Shown piece by piece: positions 10,818 to 20,357 of a stretch of DNA of 64,000 nucleotides. The notes under the pieces were generated by a model. The model did no database searches. It was not told where the DNA came from and saw only the letters and a program-made list of their open reading frames with translations. Each line of letters starts with the position of its first letter. The stretch's first letter is position 1. Source of the DNA: Fistulifera solaris (lineage: Eukaryota > Bacillariophyta > Bacillariophyceae > Naviculales > Stauroneidaceae); contig AP026127.1 in the NCBI GenBank assembly GCA_030295235.1, forward strand, positions 994,501-1,058,500. The letters are read 5' to 3'. A program made the translations under genes and the position numbers.

Positions 10818-12835
10818 TTACGCGAACTTTTCTTTGACGTCTTTCGCAACATCCCACATGTTCACCACCGAATCCGCACCGACCGAAACAAATTTATAGC
10901 CGTCATTCACGAACGACAGTCCGGTCAGGCCACCACGGTGGGCAAATGGGTAATGGATGCGCTTCATCTTCTTTCCATACTCCACAAATAAATGGAATCA
11001 TCAGCGCCGCCACTCGCAATGACTTGATCGTCCGGCGACCAAGATAGGCATGTCACTCGTTGCACGTGGAAGCACCAGCGCCCTTTGGCGACCAACGCGG
11101 TGTAATTCGACAAATCCCAAACGCACACGTCCCGCTGATCACCGGCGGCCAGCTTGGTACCGTCATTGGACAAGGCCAGGGCCGTTAGAGGTTTCAAATG
11201 ACCGTTTTCGATGACATGATTCTCTACCGGTTGATCTCCGGAAATGTCGTAGATGTGGATTTTGCAGTCATTGCCACCTACATACAGAGTCTTGTCGTCT
11301 TTCGAAACACAAATGGCGGTAGCTTCGTAGTTGGTCGCCATGATGGTTTGCAAGGCACCACCGGGCCCACAGAGCGCCGAAAGCCCGCAACGGTCGCAAC
11401 CGCTCCCTTATTGGTGCCAACTGCGATGGCCGAGGGTTGTGCGCCAATGATCTCCGGTTCCATGTTGACCTGAAGACTACCGCTAGGTGTGACAAAGAGT
11501 TTGTCATCCCATCCGACACTCAACAAAGCACCGTTCATCACGGCCAAACCGGAGACAGCCCCGTGTGCACGACGTACATGAGATCCGCATTTCCTTCTGA
11601 TGGCAACAATCGTCCCTTGGCAGTACAAGTTTTCAAATCCCACTGACACAACACGCCATCCGAATCACCCGTGTAAAAGACTCCGCTTGCTACATCCAAC
11701 GCCATCGCACCGACTGCCGCCGAGTGACCTGTAATCACTTGAATCGGATCACTGCTACCGAGTGGCGGTAGCAACGAAATTTGCCCATTCAAACTCACCG
11801 AGACGGGTCGCTTTCCACCCGAAAAGGCACACGCGACTTGATTGCCACCGACGGGTACTTTCTCGTACGCTCCACCGTTCTGGTGCTCGGCCGGCTTCCA
11901 GGTATGTTGTTCCGACAAGGTTCCGTTGTCATCGACCGCAAACAATTTGCAGGTACCATCCCCCGACGCGGTCATGACGTATTTATCATCTCCGGACCAA
12001 TCCACACAGTAAATCGTAGCCGAGTGGACTTGTTCCAGTTTGTGTTTCAATTCCAGTGTTTTACCATCATAGGTACAAATCGCTCGATCTGACGACACGG
12101 AGACCACCAGCGTTCCAGCTTGATTGTATCGAACACACGTGACCGCTCCTTTCGAATGTCCCGAATCTTGTGGGATACCATCCACGGGAGGAATTTTCGC
12201 AAAGGGTGGACCTTGATGAAAGTACGTTTTCGTATCATCTTTCCCGGCCGTGACAATCCGGAAGGGTCGATTCGGTTTGTACGCGACGGACGCCACCCGC
12301 CCTTTGAAATGCATCGCCAAAGCTCCGACAGTGACACCGGTATCGTACTGCAAGACGCGGGCACAATCACTCCGCGCATCCAATCGTTCTCCTCCCATGG
12401 CGACTTTTTTGGATTCCCCATCCCACGCCAGATCGCGAATGACACTGGTCAAACCCGGATTCTCGTATTTGCACAAATGATCTTCGTGATCAAAGGCCCA
12501 AATACGGAGCATCCCGCGTTCATCTCCCGATGCCATGTACGCCCCGGACGGACTCAATTTGAGGGCCGTGGCCGTGTAATGATGTCCCCGATAACACAAG
12601 ACGGGGAGAGGACTGATGCTCGGTAAGAGTGCACTGTCGTCGAGTGTGCGCGTGACAATGAGTTTTCCGGAACAATAACTCAACATGGGCTTGTCAGTGC
12701 CGTGCAAACGACCGGAAGTTCCATCCAACGAGCAGCGTTCGCCGCGTTCGGTGTGAGGGATCGGCGGTGTGCTGATAATGACGGGCGATGTGGGGGCAAG
12801 CAACTGTTGGAAGCGTCGGGTCCTTTCGGTGCCAT
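10818..12835 (-). CDS. AIP1: Actin-interacting protein 1 (AIP1/WDR1-type WD40), four apparent indels
   Basis: WD40-repeat protein of the AIP1 family, which works with cofilin to disassemble actin filaments in the cytoplasm. Family marks are the N-terminal TERGERCSLDG-like start, FHQGPPFAKIP (AIP1-typical GPPFKF block), GHSKGAVTCVRY, YTGDSDGVLCQWD, WDDKLF, and a late blade CLSWSPDDQVIASGGADDSI. The start ATG at 12835 (MAPKG) and the stop TAA at 10818-10820 are each in a different frame from the middle. The frame steps back by one base near 12818, 11560-11575, 11350-11385 and 10972, each consistent with one missing base. Adding four bases gives exactly 674 codons. The length (673 aa) slightly exceeds the usual ~610. 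Four losses in an otherwise perfect conserved gene suggest assembly error. Confidence 0.85.
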
Positions 12836-13245
12836 GTTAATTGTTACGAGTGAAAAGTTTCGCTGTTAAAAAGATATTAAGTTGATGTTACTTCGCTTTG
12901 AAAGCTAACAAAGAGGGCGGCTTCGCTTGAGGTGCAAGATGTGCAATAACGAAAAATGACCGTTTGGAAATGAAGAATGACCGTTGCGATTATTTTCTTA
13001 CCGCACGTGACTCGATTGTTCGTGATTCAAAAGATGACACCCACAGGTTCGCTTTTTGCGTCCGATCCATCACACAAGGGGAGCATCGTCGTCGGCGATC
13101 TCTTTAGTTATCGTTCTTCATTGTGAAAGCATTCTCGTTCTATACCTGGTAAACTCCCTGTCAAGCGGCTTTTCATAAACACGATTCATCACTTTGCTTT
13201 TACATCTCGATTCATTCCAACCCGTGCTCGCTTCTTTAACTCACG
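12836..13245. other. Divergent intergenic region (AIP1 / PsbU promoters)
   Basis: About 410 bp between the divergent starts of AIP1 (minus) and PsbU (plus), so it should hold both promoters. I see no TATA box or motif that I can assign with confidence. Confidence 0.5.
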
Positions 13246-13795
13246 ATGAAGATTGTTCTTTCGGTTGTCGCTCTCTCCTTCGTCATGCATGCCGTCCAGG
13301 CTTTCACGGCACGTTTGACGCATCGTCCAGCAGACACATCCCTCGCCATGGAACGACGTGAGTTTCATGAGGCCCTTCTCACCATCGTGGGAGGTGTTTG
13401 GGCGGTTCCGACCGTCGCGTCCGCCAAACCGGCATCCACCTTTTTCTTTGACGATGAATCGGTCCAAGAACCGGCTCAGCAAAGTACTGGAGGAAAAGTG
13501 GATGTCAATGCGGCCTTTGTGGTAAGTACAAACAAGGATCTTGTTACTTTTCCTTGTCATCCTCTAACTCACATTTTGTATACAGGGCGACTATATGCAA
13601 TTCCCGGGCATGTTCCCTCACGCCGCTGGAAAGATTGCCAGCAACGGACCCTACAAAACTGTAAAAGACATTTACAAGATTGAAGGACTCACCGATCATG
13701 ACATTGCCATGTTCAAGAAGTATCAGTCCGAGTTGACGGCCAATCCACCCGGCCGTGTGTTTAATGAACGCATCAATGCGCGTGTTTCGACTTAG
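13246..13795 (+). CDS. psbU: Photosystem II extrinsic protein PsbU, plastid lumen
   Basis: Two exons, 13246-13521 and 13586-13795, with a 64-nt GTAAGT...ACAG intron in phase 0; 161 aa in total. The mature part has the PsbU helix-hairpin-helix signature: KVDVNAAF, QFPGMFPHAAGKIASNGPY, TVKDIYKIEGLT. PsbU is one of the extrinsic subunits stabilising the oxygen-evolving complex on the lumenal side of PSII in red-lineage algae and cyanobacteria. The N-terminus is tripartite: an ER signal (MKIVLSVVALSFVMHAVQA), cleavage before Phe (AVQA-FTAR), a transit segment, then a hydrophobic lumen signal (LTIVGGVWAVPTVASA). Intact, with no indels. Confidence 0.92.
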
Positions 13796-13938
13796 AAGCA
13801 TCAAGAGGACGAACGAAGCCAGCGTTCCTGCATGCTACATTTATACTTTAATTTCAATGATTAAGACCACTTATACTAGAGTTGCATTTACATTTATCTA
13901 AGTCATCACCGTTTCGTTCGGTAGCCACACATTCTCCA

Positions 13939-14711
13939 TTACATTGTTTGCGTCGCAATCGAATACATTTTCAACGAGAATTGTGCCAAGATACTAATCA
14001 TGAGCATGACGCACAAGACGGTGGGACCCACCGTGTCTTCGTAAGGACCCGGGTGTCGATTGCGAATCATGTTGGCGCGTCGCTGGTATTGATACATGCT
14101 GTAGACGATAAAGGCAATTGCGACGGGTAACAACACAATACCATACAACTGACCAATTTGACCTTCCGAATCGTCCGCGACGGCCAAAATGGCAATCGAG
14201 GCACCCGCCAAGATGACGGAAAGGTGCATCCACGCCAGGAATGTACGCTCGTTGGCAAAAAAGACTTTGGGTTCGATTTTGATCGGTGCCTTGCGCAATT
14301 TCATCAAAGTACCAATCTGGCCGTACGCGGGTTCTTTCGCCTTTCCTCCACTAAACAGCCCTCCCAAAAAGACTCCGACAGAATTACTGCTGCTACCGTT
14401 CGCAGGGGTAGCGGCAGTAAGCCTAGGGGCTGTTTTGCGTCCCTTGATATACGGCGATGGACTAGCCTTTATGACGCAAATCAATCATAAGAGAACGGCA
14501 CAAGTATAGACTGCGAACACTCACAAAAGAAACTTACTTGCGGTGGAAGCACACGCGGCGCAAATTCATCCTCGGAAGTGCCCGCAGGAACGGACTCGAT
14601 TTCCGAAAACTGGCGCTCATTGCCGCCTTCGGTGGTTGATTTTTGAACAAAGTAAAAATTGCTAGACTTGTCGCCGCTGGCGTTCGAAGGCGATTTTCCG
14701 AGACCGAACAT
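13939..14711 (-). CDS. VTC1: VTC1-like vacuolar transporter chaperone (DUF202)
   Basis: Exon 1 14711-14538 and exon 2 14466-13939, separated by a 71-nt GTAAGT...AAAG intron in phase 0; 233 aa. The C-terminal half (from about residue 123) is a VTC1/DUF202 domain: KVFFANERTFLAWMH, then three membrane spans ending in PYEDTVGPTVLCVMLM. In yeast VTC1 is the small membrane subunit of the VTC complex, which makes polyphosphate and moves it into the vacuole. There is no SPX or polymerase domain, as expected for VTC1, but the ~120-residue soluble N-terminal extension is longer than in yeast. It is convergent with PsbU. An SPX-domain gene at 57846 is the other phosphate-related gene here. Confidence 0.9.
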
Positions 14712-15025
14712 GGGTAAATAAAAGGTATGGATAAGAACAAGAAAGATTGAAAGAGAAGTAGAGCAATGATAAAGGATATTCTCTGTTGTATAGTGCGCTG
14801 CGTGTTATGCGACGCGAGCTTGCAATTGCGTCCGAGCTGCGCGTTTTGCGTTTTGCGTTTCGCATTCCGAATTCCGTGTGTCAAGTGCGCAAATTACTCT
14901 ACCGTAGATAGTAGTCTTGTTATGAAGTCTTCCTATGAAATTTAAAGCGTTGCGACAGTGAATCTTGCAAGAATCTTAACATGACTCGTGACCGGACGAA
15001 TTGCAGTCATGAGTTGTTCACCTAA
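14712..15025. other. Intergenic spacer upstream of VTC1
   Basis: About 310 bp; contains a GCGTTTTGCGTTTTGCGTTT-type short repeat near 14840. No gene seen. Confidence 0.5.
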
Positions 15026-16330
15026 TCAATCGTCCATTTCTGCGACGTTTCTACGTATTACGGAGTACTCAGTATAACGTTTCCCGTTTTTCATTCCTCT
15101 CTGATAGGCCAATGCCAGTGGTGGAAGACTCAATGCTTCAGTAGATGCCATCTCACTTCGAAGTGAAACACCCATCAGGGACGCAATTTCTTTGTGATCC
15201 CGGTCACCGCGACAGAACAGATACTCTATCTTACACGTAATGCTTGCACTGACCGCCCCCAGCAGAATCTAGTGCTTTACCGACGGCATAGTGTCTAAGA
15301 TGTACGGATCCCGTATAGCACTTTGTCGAAGGCATGTCGAGTACCCCTTGATCTGATGCATCCGCGAGCAACTGAATCAGTGATTGTTTGACACTTGGTA
15401 TATTACCAGTTCCGTAAAGCTGTAGGATCAGAGCACGTAGTTTCCTCTCTTCTTCGCTGCCTTCAATAAGCTGCCGGCGTCATTGAATCCAGGCACCAAG
15501 CGAACGGTTAAGATGCGAGTGGCCATCCTTGTATGCAGTCGCAACGCCCTTTTGGCTGGCGATAAAACTAAATACTCATTCTCGTCAATGGATATTCCAA
15601 TGGTAACGAAAAGATCAATATTTGGTGAATCGAATGCCATAAGTCGATGTGTATTGTATTGAATTTGGTGGCTCGATTCGCTCGCAACAATCGATCGTGA
15701 AAAAATATTGTTACTTCGTTGATTGTATCGCGACTAGCAAAGATAAGTACCATGATCAAATTGCGTTTGGCTCGCAGAGAGAAATTTGACTTCCCCTGAA
15801 AACAACGGGATTCCGAGATTCTCTAACATGAAAGATAAAGCAGTAGCGGCGTACGCCATGGTATCCGTCCCCATGACAATCACGAAGCAATGATTAATAA
15901 ACAAAGCCATCAAAATGTAGGTAGTTCACGCGAATGTCTTGTGCTATTCCTGCCCACTCCGCTAGAGTCACGAATCAGATGAATCAAGAAAAGGAGAGTT
16001 CTCATTGAAACGACTTCGGGCATTTGAGGCGCCTGCAACTCATGCATTTCCTTCATGTATATGGACAACGCACCTCCACTGGTCCCAATGCTCCATCTTC
16101 GTCCCGATCCATTGTGAGAGTACCTCCAGTGCACAACACAACATTAGAAGTTGTTTTCGGGATCGACCATCACCCTTTCTCAGAAATATGCTGATGATAT
16201 TCCGACAAGGCGTCGACCGTATTGACTTTGAAATCATCATGACGGCACAAGGCGCCTGCTGGTGGCTGTAGCGAAACACCTTGAAGATTGAGTATGATCT
16301 CATCGTCTGGATTCGTAACATTTGGCTGTT
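15026..16330 (-). pseudogene. Decayed L-asparaginase (type I/cytosolic, ASPG-like)
   Basis: Fragments in all three minus frames follow the order of an L-asparaginase: TGGTLTMDRDEDGAL near 16110; AEWAGIAQDIRVNY near 15930; GTDTMAYAATALSFMLEN near 15850; LLRANRATKFNTI near 15680; MAFDSPNIDLFVTIG near 15630; LILQLYGTGNIPSV near 15400; HLRHYAVGKALDSAG near 15270; and a C-terminal helical part ending at TGA 15026-15028. Asparaginases hydrolyse asparagine to aspartate and ammonia. The catalytic HGTDT block reads MGTDT. At least six frame changes and a short insertion just before that block are visible. The insertion argues for true decay, although some frame changes may be assembly errors. The 5' boundary is approximate. 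Confidence 0.8.
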
Positions 16331-16834
16331 CCGAAGTTATCTTTCTGCCGGACTAATGTCGGAACAACGATGGTAGCAGAGGGGACGAGCAACATCCCGC
16401 CTCAGCAACTGAATGACAAGAGTAGCATTGTTCCCAGAAAAAGCAATCAGAAAAGTCTCTCGATTGATGAGGTTCTATGCGATCGATTGGTCAAAGCAGA
16501 ACAACCGGAAAACAGTGCCGTGCACTCGTCACATCCGTAGAAGACTACAGATCCTTAAAATTAATCAACAGATTCCTATTATTGTAAAAGATTCGGTTAA
16601 CTTTGAGAGAATAAATTATTAAAACAAAGTACTGGTAAAGTTTGAAAGGTGAAAGCGACATTTTCATCGTCAACAGCGAGCAAAATGACACGGAAAACTT
16701 TCCAGGACTGCGAAAATCATTCGAGTCGGACACGCGGCCCAGATTTTCTGGAAACGTGAAAACATCGATCGAGGAGGAGTCCGAAGCACACTGGGGAGTC
16801 CGGAGTAGACCGGGGAGTCCGGAGTAGACCGAGG
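16331..16834. repeat. Spacer with degenerate 19-bp repeats next to the old copia
   Basis: No gene is supported. At about 16770-16834 a GGAGTCCGGAGTAGACC unit recurs (clear copies at 16795 and 16814, a weaker one before). The same motif appears on the far side of the old copia (from about 31894), so the element seems to have landed inside or beside a small host repeat cluster. Confidence 0.6.
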
Positions 16835-16923
16835 CGAAATAAGGCAGTGGTGTAAAAATTATGACTACAAGTGTTACATCTACCACGGAGGCTTCCCCGT
16901 CTGTACTACACTCGGTTATTTCG
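16835..16923. repeat. 89-bp terminal direct repeat of the old copia, left copy
   Basis: Identical over 89 bp to 31805-31893, same orientation. Both ends form a short inverted repeat (CGAAATAA ... TTATTTCG). It could be a very short LTR of the old element or a MITE-like unit. Flanks show GAGG on the outer side of both copies, a possible 4-5 bp target duplication. Confidence 0.7.
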
Positions 16924-17353
16924 GTCCCCTCACGATGAGACCCGAGCTAGGGCTTCAACGTGTCCTTCATAACCGATAAACCCTTATTTCATGGAAAAAC
17001 AACATAAAAAAACCATGACGATTCATTCATCGAATCCATCCTTGATCATGTGGAAAATACATCAAAACCACACATCGACTTGTCCGTGGAAAATACGTCA
17101 AAACCACGTATCAAACTTGAAACTTCAATCACTGTACCTGGACGAAAAACTTATCCCCAGGAGGCTCATCCCATCGGAATAGTAAACATAACTACCCAAC
17201 CAGTGCATCGGGACCTATCGCCTGCATCACTGATGTAAAATACGCTTCACCAGTGGATCTCGTACATTCCCAGCTTGAATCTTCGTCAGAATATCTGCCA
17301 AATTCGTCTTCAGAGGCTCGTAGGATACATCAACAATACCCATCGCAACTCGC
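16924..17353. other. Old copia 3' untranslated part with a two-copy tandem repeat
   Basis: Lies between the left 89-bp repeat and the RNase H end of the old element. It contains two copies of a ~38-bp unit beginning GTGGAAAATAC (about 17050 and 17088), differing at a few bases. No host gene. Confidence 0.6.
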
Positions 17354-18621
17354 TCACGCATAGTGATATGCCACCGAATTGGACTTCTTCTTCAGAACTG
17401 ATTCAGGAATACTCGAGTTCTTGATCACCGACATATTGTCACCTTCGACAACGCCGAGATCATCCGCCGTTTTCATAGCACTAAACTCAGCACCAAATGT
17501 CGACGTCTCAATCGAAGTTTGCTTCTTGCTGTACCATACTGTCAATGACCTGTTCAAATAGACCAAGACACCTGTACGGGAACGACGAGTAACATGGTCA
17601 CCCGCCAAGTCAGCATCAACGAAACACGTTATTTGCACAGGCTTACCCAATGGCTTTGGACAATCCGTTGGAATCATAGGCTTAGCATCTCGGTAAAAGT
17701 CATTCCAATCAGGTCTAGGTTGTCTGGCGTGCTCGACATACCGAAGGATCGAACACAATCTTAGACCTTTCATGTGACCTCAAATATGCAAAGACATGCA
17801 CAACCGCAGCTAGATGGCCTTTCCTTGGCATCGCACTGTGAGACGCAAGCATCGAAACTTCACCACAAATATCAACTCTTCCAAGCTCGACCATCCAGCG
17901 TAAAACCCCTATCTGCGAGTGATAAAACTGGATTTCGTCGTCATCGCACTCCGGCGATATGTCAAGCTCCGGACGGTACTTCGGTGGTAAAACACTTGAC
18001 GCCTTCTTCGGGTAAAGCCTCATCTCGCTTTTCCAACCAAAGACAAACGTTTCGTATTGCTTCCTTCACATATTCATTCGAACTCATCGACCAACAAGGC
18101 TTTTCATCACCCGGGAATTGATGCTGACCAATCGTTGAACCCAAGTAGCGAGTTGGCTTGCCTATCGAACCTTCTTTCAGAAGAAAGTGTTGATCAAGCT
18201 TGTATAGAATAGCTTCCGGCGCCACAGAAACACACAGGATGTCATCCGTATAGACCAATACCAACTCGTAGTAACTAGTCCCATCCGCTTTCTGTGCCGG
18301 CCGTATCCATACATCGTTATCCGCTTCGACAAGGTGTAAAACTCAACGACTCATGCAAACACTCACTCAGATATGACCTCCACGCAGCTCCAGAACTCTT
18401 CAGTCCGTAAAGAGCTTTCACGATTTTCGCCTTTCGACCTTTGAACTGTGGACCAAATTCGGCACCGCAAATAATAAAGATTCGTTCTCGAACTGGTGCA
18501 TTCAAGTACGCATTTCCAATATCTGCCGCCATAATGTCCAAATCGTTCAATGCCGCAAGTAGGAAGGCAATCCGCACGCTTTCTCTCGATACAACACTAG
18601 CATAGGTAATCGAGCTCGGCG
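17354..18621 (-). mobile_element. Old copia: reverse transcriptase (C-terminal part) and RNase H
   Basis: Minus-strand copia protein blocks are recognisable: DIGNAYLNAPV and KALYGLKSSGAAWR (reverse transcriptase), VYTDDILC, then GVLRWMVELGRVDI, FVDADLAGD and WYSKKQTSIETSTFGAEF (RNase H). The part is broken. It is cut off at 18621 by the younger copia, whose TSD copy is 18617-18621. Confidence 0.85.
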
Positions 18622-19364
18622 TGACAATTTTCTTAGCAAGTTTGAGTCATGTTAGTGACTGATTTTCCATAGTATTTGTGTAGTCTACTACTTATACTAC
18701 ACAGAGACGGCGCATCGGTATTGCTATTTAGACTTCGACTGTCTATTTGAAGATAGAGTCACTTGGATACCATTGGGAGTTATTTGAAGTTGCAGTTACA
18801 AGGTTTGGATACCGTTGAGAGTGCAACGTCGACAATTTTGCAGACGTGGACATGTTTCTTCTCTTGCCACGACTGACTGTCACGTAGACCTTCAGTACAT
18901 TTCTTACGTGTCGTAGCCAACCTACGGAAGCCTACGGAGCTATGTTCATTTTCTACAGGAATCCAGTACTTGTTTTCTTTGCCACCTCAGCACAAGTTCC
19001 TGAAGATTGGAGAAAGGTGTGCAATCATTTTCCATTAGAATAGGTCTCATAAAATAAGAAATCAATCAATCTATACCGAGTTTACTGAGTCTTCTTTTTG
19101 TGGTGAAATTCTCAAGGTCACAAACCTTGCAGTCGATCTACATCCTTTGAGTCCAGGCAGGCAGACAGTGAGTAAGTAACAACAAGCGCACTGTGTGGTT
19201 GTCTTTGCTGATCATTGCAATCAAAGAGTGTTTGCGATATCAGTGCTTTCGTTTGACAGTTGATCATCTCATCAAAGAGTGTTGAGTTGGTTGATTGTTG
19301 TTTTGCGTGAGATCATTCCGCATTCGAATTCCGTGAGCTATCTGTGCGCTCGGAATTTCTGTCA
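18622..19364 (+). repeat. 5' LTR of the younger copia
   Basis: 743 bp, TG...CA ends, near-identical to 26169-26911. It should carry the element's promoter; I cannot place a TATA box with confidence. Confidence 0.93.
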
Positions 19365-19378
19365 GATTAACAGTCGCA
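19365..19378 (+). promoter_or_regulatory. Primer-binding site, fits an internal (half) tRNA-Asn
   Basis: Directly after the LTR comes GATTAACAGTCGCA, whose reverse complement TGCGACTGTTAATC matches the anticodon arm of eukaryotic tRNA-Asn(GUU) as I recall it from yeast (stem TGCGA/TCGCA, loop CTGTTAA). No site for a tRNA 3' CCA end is seen. Priming from a half tRNA is known for Drosophila copia, which uses initiator Met. Confidence 0.65.
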
Positions 19379-20357
19379 AGCCTCTGGATTGTGTTTGGCT
19401 CGTTGGCTGTTTCACGTGGGCTGTTGTGAAGCTCTCGTGAGGTTGTTTGACTTGTGAGTCTTGTTTCACTCGCGAGTCGCCAGTGTCTGCTTGACGTCCG
19501 TCGTTGTTCGACTTGTGAGTCTTGTCTCGCTCGTGAGTCGCTCGCTGTCTGTCTGCCGTCTGCCTACCGACCTGTCTGTCAGCCTACCGTCTGCCCGGCT
19601 GTCCGCTCGTCTGTTTGTCTGTCTGTCAGCCGACTACCTGTCCGTTCAGCTAGGAATCCTTGAGGTTCCAGTCCAAGCAGTGACCCGCTTTACAGGAGTG
19701 GTGCGTCCGACAAGTCCTATCAATCTTCTGTTGTTCACCAAAGCACTGTACCCGCTCAACGAGTAGCCAAGCTACTGCTCGGGGAGTACCTGTATACCGG
19801 CTCAGCGAAGCGCTTGCGCGATCGTTCCAATTGGCCCGCTGTGTAGGGCGTCTATGGGCGGCTTGGGGCTTAGTAATTCGGATTTTCCGTTCTGTGAGGT
19901 CGCAGTACTGGGTACACATAGTGCTAAGAATTAACAGTGGGCTTGAAGACAGGGAGTAAGGTTCCTATTGCAGGTTCTCTTATCTTTCTGTTGTTCGGAT
20001 TCTGGTTGGGCGGTATCTAATCTACTGGGGCCTTTGTTCCTTGGTACATCCGCATTCCAACACTCTGCTGTAAGGCGTATCGGGACACGTGCTTGGCAGG
20101 CGATCACCTACCTTGCCTGAACCAACCCGCGAAGGTATAAGGGGGCTGTTGAGGAGTACACCGAGTGCAAAGGGAAGGGTACTTGGTCCTCACTGTCGCT
20201 GATTACGGCTCAAGTTCGGGAGGTCTTCCTCGACGCCAGGGTCGCTACTCCTGGATAGGAGATTGGATTTTCCGGTGTCATACAGTTCACCGCCATCTCT
20301 GAGCCCTTTTAAGTAGTAGTACACTCAAGGTTCAAGGTCAAGCTTTCAAGTTCCAAG
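19379..20357 (+). other. Leader of the younger copia
   Basis: Untranslated leader before gag. It contains a ~61-bp imperfect tandem duplication beginning GACTTGTGAGTCTTGT (19449 and 19510) and a CTGT/CCGT-rich pyrimidine stretch (about 19540-19640). Confidence 0.7.

Noticed and set aside
15026-16330. Asparaginase as an intact spliced gene
   Set aside because: Frame changes lack GT-AG borders and there is an insertion beside the catalytic block.
16642-16827. 61-codon ORF rich in Glu/Ser
   Set aside because: Covers the degenerate GGAGTCCGGAGTAGACC repeats; no family.
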